Part shown: one piece after another, positions 34,401 through 46,400 of the stretch
How the letters are laid out: each line of letters starts with the position of its first letter
How positions within the stretch are numbered: the stretch's first letter is position 1
Assembly: GCA_964019135.1 (NCBI GenBank)
Contig: OZ025256.1
Span: 21,459,911-21,523,910 of the forward strand
Length of the DNA stretch: 64,000 nucleotides
Source of the DNA: Arenicola marina
Lineage: Eukaryota > Annelida > Polychaeta > Arenicolidae
Reading direction: 5' to 3'
Notes under the pieces: generated by a model
Database searches by the model: none
Told to the model about the DNA's origin: nothing
Seen by the model: only the letters and a program-made list of their open reading frames with translations
Position numbers and translations under genes: made by a program

Positions 34401-37400
34401 GTAATGCGTGAATGATCTGTGAGACATTGGACATGCCACACGCCCACCATTGGTATCCATGCTGTGAATCATCATTCGGTACGAGATTGTACATGTAGTT
34501 AGAAAAAACGATTGACAAAGACTCTCGCCATAATGCGCTTCATTGAAAACGTGTGCCACTCTTATTTTAAATAAATGTTGAACTGTGTGGATGATGGGCA
34601 AGATACTGGATAGGACGGAGTCGGTTGTCAACAATAACTTTATTATAATACACGTCCATCATTGCAATTGGTATTAATATAAACCACAGGGATCATCAGG
34701 TGGTTGGAAATGCCTGCAGAGGAAAAATGGAACAGTTATGAAGTTGAGCGCTTTTATATATTTTGTCGAAGAAGTGCGCCTCCGTTATAGGGGAAGGACG
34801 CCACATTCAGCACGAGCAATGTCAGCTTGAAGAAATTTTGACCCCAGGGGATCGGGGTAGGGACTATTACATTGGCTTATGATTCACCATCATTTCAACG
34901 CCCTGGTATATAATATACATGTTTAAACTTTAGGAAAATTTGATACACGAAGTCCAATATGCATTTTATGTTTTAACTCGAATGCTAGTCATATGCAAGA
35001 CGCCTACGTTAAAAAAGAAAAATGCATTTGATAACATTGGATGTTTGTACAGCCCATTTGACAAAATTAGATGTTTGTACAGCCCATTTGATAACATTAG
35101 ATGTTTGTACAGCCCATTTGATAACATTAAATGTCTGTACAGCCCATTTGATAACATTAGATGTTTGTACAGCCCATTTGATAACATTAGATGTTTTTAC
35201 AGCCCATTTGATAACATTAGATGTTTGTACAGCCCATTTGATAACATTAGATGTCTGTACAGCCCATTTGATAACATTAGATGTTTGTACAGCCCATTTG
35301 ATAACATTAGATGTTTGTACAGCCCATTTGATAACATTAGATGTTTGTACAGCCCATTTGATAACATTAGATGTTTGTACAGCCCATTTGATAACATTAG
35401 ATGTTTGTACAGCCCATTTGATAACATTAGATGTTTGTACAGCAGATTTGATAACATTAGATGTTTGTACAGCCCATTTGATAACATTAGATGTTTGTAC
35501 AGCCCATTTGATAACATTAGATGTTTGTACAGCCCATTTGATAACATTAGATGTCTGTACAGCCCATTTGATAACATTAGATGTTTGTACAGCAGATTGC
35601 CCACTCAGGAAATAATCGACGTATAGACGTAGTCCATGAGCCATATTGGGGATTGAAATGATTGACTAAAACCACTCGTATTCTTAATTAGACACTGTAA
35701 TGCGTGAATGATCTGTGAGACATTGGACATGCCACACGCCCACCATTGGTATCCATGCTGTGAATCATCATTCGGTACGAGATTGTACATGTAGTTAGAA
35801 AAAACGATTGACAAAGACTCTCGCCATAATGCGCTTCATTGAAAACGTGTGCCACTCTTATTTTAAATAAATGTTGAACTGTGTGGATGATGGGCAAGAT
35901 ACTGGATAGGACGGAGTCGGTTGTCAACAATGACTTTATTATAATACACGTCCATCATTGCCATTGGTATTAATATAAACCACAGGGATCATCATTGATT
36001 AATGAGTTAATTATTAATGTGCCAACGATATCTCACTTTATCCTGAGATAAAGCATAATATTAAGGGCCAAATGCAGATATAAACCCACCTTTTCGCCTC
36101 TGAAATATTGACAATATTGGTGTCCACCAACGTCTGTCTGTCTCTTGTGTTCGTTCGACCCTGTACCGTCTGCTGGTGGGTGCCACAGGAATGCCATGCG
36201 CCGCGCTCTGTCACGGCTTGTCGTGCCGGTCGATTTCAGCTCTCTCCAGTGGGTGACACAGCCACTGACGTACCTTGCACCCCTTGGGACAAGTGACGCC
36301 GTCATGGGCACTGGCCGTCTCGCTTCAATGGGCATGTGGCCGGCAGTCTGCTAATCCCCTTGTCATTTCGGTATCAGTTTCGCAGATGGGTTGATAACCG
36401 GCGGTGCTCGTTCGTCTGCCTTATCATCTATGCATGATTGGTTACACAGTCTTGTTACCTTTAGTCGTATCCGCCCAAGATTTCCTTGGATCCACCGTGG
36501 TAATGAGGCAACTTTCCAGCCCCGTCTTCGCTGTCAATAAATATGACATCTGACATTGAAATCTTCCAGGTTTCCGAACTTTTGATCTTTATAAACATAT
36601 ATTTTAGTCAGAATTTTAGTCATAATGGAAAGTATCTTTAAGTTTAGATATTATTAGGAGTAGCCTATCAGGAGACTCATGCCGTTATCTGCAAATTAAG
36701 CCCTTAAATAACCCGGTTTTCTTTATTCAGACTCTTAACACACATATCGGTGTGGGCCTATTGTAAACCATTTTGTTGAAAAGGGATGGCCTTGAAATTA
36801 AAGTCAATGACAAATACACCGTTATGCCCTTTTATGGTATCATTAATACTTAATTAACAGAAACACGATATGTTTATATGCGTCTCCACGGTAACAGTGT
36901 AACGACGCGCCTGTATCTATCGATCCGTGAACGGTTTGTTTACGTGTGCTCTATCACCATAGCAACGTGGGCTTAGCGTTCGGCGCTCACCTGACGAATC
37001 AATAGACGCGTGGATTCTGGGCATGCAGCGTGCGGCGGCGTGACCATGAGGTTTCAGGTCCCGCCAAGACGGCAGGGGGATACCCGCCCCCCCTTCCCCC
37101 ACACTCCCACCCATCCAACGTCGTCTCGTGGTAATCTCGTGGGTGCGTCGACATTAGCATGAGCACCGATCTCCCGGCAGAGGGCGTTACGCTTGCGCCA
37201 TAGTCCGTGATATGATGAAACGAGCTCCCTCTGCTCTGCATGAGCACGTGGACCTCTTATAGAGACTTTAGTGGTCAAACACTCTTTCGTGAAGCGACGC
37301 CTGGGTGTTAACACAGTTAATACCTGTACCGGTCCATCTTCCAGCATCCCAGGGCCAGCAACAATATTGTCTGCTTATCTAAATTATCATCCAAGCCCAA

Positions 37401-40400
37401 AAATATTCTTGGACTACTTTTATTAAATTATGCGGACTGGACTATTTAAAAAGGGGCTCTCATGGCAAGGGAAATATAAATGCAATTCTTCGTCATATAT
37501 GGGATCAACTGTATACTGGATTGGTTAAGTGTAAATAATATACAGGTACATATATATGACTAGTCTGTTTTCGATATATTGGCCTTATTGTACCCTCTCA
37601 TTTTCTTGGGAGATTTTTGTCTACTGTGGTCTTTGTGTGGGCACAAATGGCCTGAAGTACCAATGTTTCCATTTCATTTTACATCTTACCTCAGGGACCG
37701 GTTCTGGCGTGGGAAGCTATATTCTAAGCTTACTTGAAGACGAATATCCAGATGTCTACAGGCAAGACAGAATATATTAACCTAATCGATGTTAAACCCG
37801 GTGTAACGACGTACCGGTATATTTCGATCTGTGAACAGCTTTGACTGGGCTTTGAATTGCGTTATGCAACTTCAACTGAATATGAGACATATCAAATAAG
37901 ACAGATTCAGAAGCTGATGTACTTGACGGCTGCGTCTTCGTAAGGCGATGGCGATTTTTCTATGACAGATCGCTTTTATTTTACGAAATTTACTCGCCTG
38001 CAATTCGGTAGAAAAGTCATTATGTATTCCATGAAACATGGCATTGGTTAAATAAATGATATTCTCTCTCTTTGACCGCAGCTTTTCGGAAAGCCGTAAC
38101 ATACAATGTCCACTACTTTTGTATTCGTCAAATAAATTGATTCCTCTGCCTTGTGGTGGCAGGTTCGTGACTGCAGTGTACCCCTCGGCGGACGACGACG
38201 TGGTCACCTCACCTTACAACAGCGTGCTCGCCATGCGGCAGCTGACGGAGCACGCCGACGGGGTGTTCCCTATCGAGAACCAGGTCAGTGTGGTCAGGAC
38301 CTAGGGTGGGGTTGGTGAAACCAGGCCAGTGTGATCAGGACTTGGGGTGAGGCTGGTGGTAACCAGGTCAGTGTGGTCAGGACTTGGGGTGCGGCTGGTG
38401 GAAACCAGGTCAGTGTGGTCAGGACATGGGGTGGGGTGGGATGGGGTGCTCCCCATTGAGAACCAGGTCAGTGGGGACAGATCATTGGGGTGGGGTGGGG
38501 TGCTCCCCATCGAGAACCAGGTCTGTGGGGACAGGTCATTGGGGTGGGGTGGGGTGTTCCCCATCGAGAACCAGGTCAGTGGGGATAGATCATTGGGGTG
38601 GGGTGGGGTGCTCCCCATCGAGAACCAGGTCAGTGGGGACAGATCATTGGGGTGGGGTGGGGTGCTCCCCATCGAGAACCAGGTCAGTGGGGACAGGTCA
38701 TTGGGGTGGGGTGGGGTGTTCCCCATCGAGAAACAGGTCAGTGGGGACAGATCATTGGGGTGGGGTGGGGTGCTCCCCATCGAGAACCAGGTCAGTGGGG
38801 ACAGGTCATTGGGGTGGGGTGGGGTGCTCCCCATCGAGAATCAGGTCAGTGGGGACAGATCATTGGGGTGGGGTGGGGTGTTCCCCATCGAGAATCAGGT
38901 CAGTGGGGACAGATTATTGGGGTGGGGTGGGGTGCTCCCCATCGAGAACCAGGTCAGTGGGGACAGGTCATAGGGGTGGGGTGAGGTGCTCCCCATCGAG
39001 AACCAGGTCAGTGGGGATAGATCATTGGGGTGGGGTGGGGTGCTCCCCATCGAGAATCAGGTCAGTGGGGACAGATCATTGGGGTGGGGTGGGGTGCTCC
39101 CCATCGAGAACCAGGTCAGTGGGGACAGATCATTGCGGTGGGTGGGGTGCTCCCCATCGAGAACCAGGTCAGTGTGGTCAGGACTTGGGATGGGTTTTCT
39201 GGAAACCAGGTCAGTGTGGTCAAAACTTGTCATAGATTTATTGGAAACCAGGTCAGTGTGGTAAGGACTGGGTGGGGATGGTGGAAACCAGGTCAGTATG
39301 GTCAGAATTTGGGGTGCAGCAGGTGGAAACCAGCTCAACGTGGTCAGGACTTGGGGTGGGACTAGTGGACACTAGGTCAGTGTGGTCAAAACTAGCCTAG
39401 CCGCATTAATTGCCCAACAGAGGGCCCAACAGCCGGCCATGTTCGCTGGAACCAGCCTGCGTTATGTGGGCATGATGATTGGTCCGGAAGTTTTTGCCAC
39501 GTTAGAGAAATAAAAACTTAAAAATGAAAAATTCAGGCCTTTCAACTCCGGCTTGAAACCTCCTCAGTCGTTGATTCTACAACAAGAAATCTGGTGGAAC
39601 AACGTTTATGAGTGCGTGTTTCTTCGCTGTGTTGCTTAAGTAGTATATCTGAAATTGTATGTGGCAGGCCCTGGCAGACCTGGTGGGTAAGATTGGCCTG
39701 GCACTCCCAGCAGAGAAGACAGGTAAGAGGACGTACGGCCCTGGGGCGCTGGGGGCGGGCAGCAGGGTCAAGGCCGAGAGCGCCCTGACCGCCCACACCG
39801 GGGGCCTAACCAAGACCAAGGACGAGAGACCATTCGACAGCATGAACAACATCGCCGCCAACTTACTCCTTAACATGACCAGGTAATATGTGAGGCTTTT
39901 TGAAATATTTTTTACTGTTGACCTCATTTGAGTAGACGTCACTGCATTGACCTCGCCGCCTTATTAAACGGGAACCAGTCCGTCCACAGAATGGACTTGC
40001 TAGATCTGGACCGAGAACCAGCCTAGCTGCATTAATGGCCCAACAGATGGCCCAACCAGCCTGCTTTATGTCGACTTGATGATTGGTCCGGGACCCGGCA
40101 GTTTTTGCCACGGTAAAGAAATTAAGTAAAACAAATAAATTCAGGCCTGTCATCTTCGGACTGAAATCTCCTCAGTCGTTGATTCTACAAGTAAAAGAAA
40201 TCTGGTGTGACAACGTTATGAGTCCGTGTTTATTCGTTGTGTTCTTTAAATAGTATATCAGTTATTCTGTAAAAGGGGAACTATTACGTTTTGATGTAAA
40301 TATAGAACCACTCAATTTACATGCAAATACCATCGCTATGGGTGTGATTTCATTACATGCATAACAACTAATTGCTATTACGAAGATTTTCGTCATATGT

Positions 40401-43400
40401 CGGTCCGTCGTGTTGGTATGTTTGTTTACTGGTTCGTTTATTGTTATTGTCCTTTCTGGTGTCTCACAGTTCGGCGAGATTCGAGGGCTCACTGAACGTT
40501 GACTTGAACGAGATAACGATGAATCTGGTGCCGTTTCCCAAACTGCACTACCTGGTGACAAGTCAGACTCCCCTCTATGCCCTGGCTGACATCAAGGTGC
40601 CCTCGAGAAGGTGCGTGGTTATAGCTTCGACCCGGCGTGTTCGTCCAATACATCGCTCCGTGTGCACCTTGAGGGCCGCCATAGCTCAGTGGGTTAAGGC
40701 CCTCGCATTGAGCGCTCTGGATAAAGCGTCCTGAATACGTTGTATACATCTATCCTGTGCACCTTAAGCACTACCCAATTCATAGTTTGCGAACACTGGG
40801 TTAAGTCGATGACTAGTAAATGTAAAATTACCTTCTGACCAGTAAATGGTAAACTACCCGCTGACCAGTACATAGTAGATGACCAGCTGACCAGTACATA
40901 GTAAATGACACGCTGTCCCGTAAATAGTAAATGCACCGCTGACCAGTAAATAGTAAATGACCCGCTGACCAGTAAATAGTAAATGACCCGCTGACCGGTA
41001 AATAGTAAATGACCCGCTGACCTTTAAATAGTAAATTACCCCCTGACCAGTAAATAGTAAATAGCGCGCTGACCACTGAATAGTAAATGACCCGCTGACC
41101 AGTAAGGAGTAAGTGACCCGCTGACCAGTAAAGAGTAAATGGCCCGCTGACCAGTAAATAGTAAATGACCCGCTGACCAGTAAATAGTAAATGAACTGCT
41201 GACCGGTAAATAGTAAATGGCCCGCTGACCAGTAAATAGTAAATGACCCGCTGACCAGTAAAGGGTAAATGACCCGCTGACTAGTAAATAGTAAATGACC
41301 CGCTGACCAGTGAAGAGTAAATGGCCCGCTGACCAGTGAAGAGTAAATGACCCGCTGACCAGTGAAGAGTAAATGACCCGCTGACCAGTGAATAGTAAAT
41401 GACCCGCTGCCTAGTAAATAGTAATGACCCGCTGACCAATAAACAGTAAATGACCCGCTGACCAGTAAAGAGTAAATGACCCGCTGACCAGTAAATAGTA
41501 AATGACCCGCTGACCAGTAAAGACTAAATGACCCGCTGACCAGTAAAGACTAAATGACCCGCTGACCAGTAAATAGTAAATGACCCGCTGACCAGTAAAG
41601 AGTAAATGACCCGCTGACCAGTAAAGAGTAAATGACCCGCTGACCAGTAAAGACTAAATGACCCGCTGACCAGTAAAGACTAAATGGCCCGCTAACCAGT
41701 AAAGAGTAAATGACCCGCTGACCAGTAAAGAGTTAATGACCCGCTGACCAGTAGATAGTAAATGACCCGCTGACCAATAAAGAGTAAATGACCCGCTGAC
41801 CAGTAAAGAGTTAATGATCCGCTGACCAGTAAAGAGTAAATGACCCGCTAACCAGTAGATAGTAAATGACCCGCTGACCAGTAAAGAGTTAATGATCCGC
41901 TGACCAGTAAAGAGTAAATGACCCGCTAACCAGTAATAGTAAAGGACCCGCTGACCAGTAAGGAGTAAATGACCCGCTAACCAGTAATAGTAAAGGACCC
42001 GCTGACCAGTAAATAGTAAATGACCCGCTGACCAGTAATAGTAAATGACCCGCTGACCAGTAAATAGTAAGTGACACGCTGACCAGTAAGGAGTAAATAA
42101 CCCGCTGACCAGTGAAGAGTAAATGACCCGCTGACCAGTAAATAGTAAATAGCCCGCTGACCAGTGAATAGTGAATGACCCGCTGACAAGAAAATAATAA
42201 ATGAACCGCTGACCAGTGAAGAGTAAATGACCTGCTGACCAATAAACAGTAAATGAACCGCTGACCAGTGAAGAGTAAATGAACCGCTGACCAGTAAATA
42301 GTAAATGAACCGCTTACCAGTAAATAGTAAATGACCTGCTGACCAATAAACAGTAAATGAACCGCTGACCAGTGAAGAGTAAATGACCCGCTGACAAGTA
42401 AATAGTAAATGACCCGCTGACCAGTAATAGTAAATGACCCGCTAACCAGTAATAGTAAATGACCCGCTAACCAGTAAAGAGTAAATGATCCGCTGACCAG
42501 TAGATAGTAAATGACCCGCTGACCAGTAAGGAGTAAATGACCCGCTGACCAGTAAAGAGTAAATGGCCCGCTGACCGGTAAATAGTAAATGACCCGCTGA
42601 CCAGTAAACAGTAAATGACCCGCTGACCAGTAAAGAGTTAATGACCCGCTGACCAGTAAATAGTAAATGACCCGCTGACCAGTAATAGTAAATGACCCGC
42701 TGACCTTTAAATAGTAAATTACCCCCTGACCAGTAAATAGTAAATAGCGCGCTGACCACTGAATAGTAAATGACCCGCTGACCAGTAAGGAGTAAGTGAC
42801 CCGCTGACCAGTAAAGAGTAAATGGCCCGCTGACCAGTAAATAGTAAATGACCCGCTGACCAGTAAATAGTAAATGAACTGCTGACCGGTAAATAGTAAA
42901 TGGCCCGCTGACCAGTAAATAGTAAATGACCCGCTGACCAGTGAAGAGTAAATGACCCGCTGACCAGTAAAGGGTAAATGACCCGCTGACTAGTAAATAG
43001 TAAATGACCCGCTGACCAGTGAAGAGTAAATGGCCCGCTGACCAGTAAATAGTAAATGACCCGCTGACCAGTGAAGAGTAAATGACCCGCTGACCAGTGA
43101 ATAGTAAATGACCCGCTGCCTAGTAAATAGTAAATGACCCGCTGACCAATAAACAGTAAATGACCCGCTGACCAGTAAAGAGTAAATGACCCGCTGACCA
43201 GTAAATAGTAAATGACCCGCTGACCAGTAAAGACTAAATGACCCGCTGACCAGTAAAGACTAAATGACCCGCTGACCAGTAAATAGTAAATGACCCGCTG
43301 ACCAGTAAAGAGTAAATGACCCGCTGACCAGTAAAGAGTAAATGACCCGCTGACCAGTAAAGACTAAATGACCCGCTGACCAGTAAAGACTAAATGGCCC

Positions 43401-46400
43401 GCTAACCAGTAAAGAGTAAATGACCCGCTGACCAGTAAAGAGTTAATGACCCGCTGACCAGTAGATAGTAAATGACCCGCTGACCAATAAAGAGTAAATG
43501 ACCCGCTGACCAGTAAAGAGTTAATGATCCGCTGACCAGTAAAGAGTAAATGACCCGCTAACCAGTAGATAGTAAATGACCCGCTGACCAGTAAAGAGTT
43601 AATGATCCGCTGACCAGTAAAGAGTAAATGACCCGCTAACCAGTAATAGTAAAGGACCCGCTGACCAGTAAGGAGTAAATGACCCGCTAACCAGTAATAG
43701 TAAAGGACCCGCTGACCAGTAAATAGTAAATGACCCGCTGACCAGTAATAGTAAATGACCCGCTGACCAGTAAATAGTAAGTGACACGCTGACCAGTAAG
43801 GAGTAAATAACCCGCTGACCAGTGAAGAGTAAATGACCCGCTGACCAGTAAATAGTAAATAGCCCGCTGACCAGTGAATAGTGAATGACCCGCTGACAAG
43901 TAAATAATAAATGAACCGCTGACCAGTGAAGAGTAAATGACCTGCTGACCAATAAACAGTAAATGAACCGCTGACCAGTGAAGAGTAAATGAACCGCTCC
44001 GCTAACCAGTAAATAGTAAATGAACCGCTTACCAGTAAATAGTAAATGACCTGCTGACCAATAAACAGTAAATGAACCGCTGACCAGTGAAGAGTAAATG
44101 ACCCGCTGACAAGTAAATAGTAAATGACCCGCTGACCAGTAATAGTAAATGACCCGCTAACCAGTAATAGTAAATGACCCGCTAACCAGTAAAGAGTAAA
44201 TGATCCGCTGACCAGTAGATAGTAAATGACCCGCTGACCAGTAAATAGTAAATGACCCGCTGACCAGTAATAGTAAATGACCCGCTGACCAGTAAATAGT
44301 AAGTGACACGCTGACCAGTAAGGAGTAAATAACCCGCTGACCAGTGAAGAGTAAATGACCCGCTGACCAGTAAACAGTAAATTACCCGCTGACCAGTAAA
44401 TAGTAAATGACCCGCTGACCAGTAAATAGTAAATGACCCGCTGACCAGTGAAGAGTAAATGACCCGCTGACAAGTAAATAGTAAATGACCCGCTGACCAG
44501 TAAATAGTAAATGACCCGCTGACCAGTGAAGAGTAAATGACCCGCTGACAAGTAAATAGTAATGACCCGCTGACCAGTGAAGAGTAAATGACCCGCTGAC
44601 AAGTAAATAATAAATGAACCGCTGACCAGTGAAGAGTAAATGACCTGCTGACCAATAAACAGTAAATGAACCGCTGACCAGTGAAGAGTAAATGAACCGC
44701 TCCGCTAACCAGTAAATAGTAAATGAACCGCTTACCAGTAAATAGTAAATGACCTGCTGACCAATAAACAGTAAATGAACCGCTGACCAGTGAAGAGTAA
44801 ATGACCCGCTGACAAGTAAATAGTAAATGACCCGCTGACCAGTAATAGTAAATGACCCGCTAACCAGTAATAGTAAATGACCCGCTAACCAGTAAAGAGT
44901 AAATGATCCGCTGACCAGTAGATAGTAAATGACCCGCTGACCAGTAAATAGTAAATGACCCGCTGACCGGTAATAGTAAATGACCCGCTGACCAGTAAAT
45001 AGTAAGTGACACGCTGACCAGTAAGGAGTAAATAACCCGCTGACCAGTGAAGAGTAAATGACCCGCTGACCAGTAAACAGTAAATTACCCGCTGACCAGT
45101 AAATAGTAAATGACCCGCTGACCAGTAAATAGTAAATGACCCGCTGACCAGTGAAGAGTAAATGACCCGCTGACAAGTAAATAGTAAATGACCCGCTGAC
45201 CAGTAAATAGTAAATGACCCGCTGACCAGTGAAGAGTAAATGACCCGCTGACAAGTAAATAGTAATGACCCGCTGACCAGTGAAGAGTAAATGACCCGCT
45301 GACAAGTAAATAGTGAATGACCCGCTGACCAGTGAAGAGTAAATGACCCGCTGACCAGTAAATAGTAAATGACCCGCTGACCAGTGAAGAGTAAATGACC
45401 CGCTGACAAGTAAATAGTAAATGACCCGCTGACCAGTAAATAGTAAATGACCCGCTGACCAGTGAAGAGTAAATGACCGGCTGACCAGTAAATAGTAAAT
45501 GACCCGCTGACCAGTGAAGAGTAAATGACCCGCTGACCAGTAAATAGTAAATGACCCGCTGACCAGTAAACAGTAAATGACCCGCTGACAAGTAAATAGT
45601 AAATGACCCGCTGACCAGTAAATAGTAAATGACCCGCTGACCAATAAATAGTAAATGACCCGCTGACCAGTGAAGAGTAAATGACCCGCTGACAAGTAAA
45701 TAGTAAATGACCCGCTGACCAGTAATAGTAAATAACCCGCTAACCAGTAATAGTAAATGACCCGCTAACCAGTAAAGAGTAAATGATCCGCTGACCAGTA
45801 ATAGTAAATGACCCGCTGACCAGTAATAGTAAATGACCCGCTGACCAGTAAATAGTAAAGGACCCGCTGACCAGTAATAATAAATGACCCGCTAACCAGT
45901 AATAGTAAAGGACCCGCTGACCAGTAAGGAGTAAATGACCCGCTGACCAGTAAAGAGTTAATGACCCGCTGACCAGTAAATAGTAAATGACCCGCTGACC
46001 AGTAATAGTAAATGACCCGCTGACCAGTAAATAGTAAGTGACACGCTGACCAGTAAGGAGTAAATAACCCGCTGACCAGTAATAGTAAATGACCCGCTGA
46101 CCAGTAATAGTAAATGACCCGCTGACCAGTAAATAGTAAAGGACCCGCTGACCAGTAATAATAAATGACCCGCTAACCAGTAATAGTAAAGGACCCGCTG
46201 ACCAGTAAGGAGTAAATGACCCGCTGACCAGTAAAGAGTTAATGACCCGCTGACCAGTAAATAGTAAATGACCCGCTGACCAGTAATAGTAAATGACCCG
46301 CTGACCAGTAAATAGTAAGTGACACGCTGACCAGTAAGGAGTAAATAACCCGCTGACCAGTGAAGAGTAAATGACCCGCTGACCAGTAAACAGTAAATTA

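Larger units (their letters stand above)
32767..35994. repeat. Three-copy tandem array of a 966-bp unit upstream of the second RING-NHL gene
   Basis: Copies start at AGGTGGTTGG: 32767-33731, 33732-34697 and 34698-35994. Copies 1 and 2 look almost identical (one A inserted near the start). Copy 3 is about 330 bp longer, because its internal 30-bp minisatellite has about 19 units instead of 8. Each copy contains the TATA-bearing promoter segment, the 30-bp array and a unique ~600-bp flank. The near identity points to very recent duplication (or to an assembly effect). Long open frames through the array come from a unit length divisible by three and are not genes. Confidence 0.95.

Noticed and set aside
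33091-35600. CRISPR-like array (30-bp repeats)
   Set aside because: Units are directly adjacent with no unique spacers, and the genome is eukaryotic. It is a minisatellite.
33008-35644. Long open frames on both strands (up to 228 codons) with [10 protein letters not shown]- or [10 protein letters not shown]-type repeats
   Set aside because: They arise because the 30-bp minisatellite unit is divisible by three. They are open in several frames at once and lie in intronic, recently duplicated DNA.
38301-39365. Open frames of 128-283 codons with [16 protein letters not shown]-type repeats
   Set aside because: These are translations of the 54-bp minisatellite in TUBE1 intron 7. The true exon frame is stopped by TAG at 38302.
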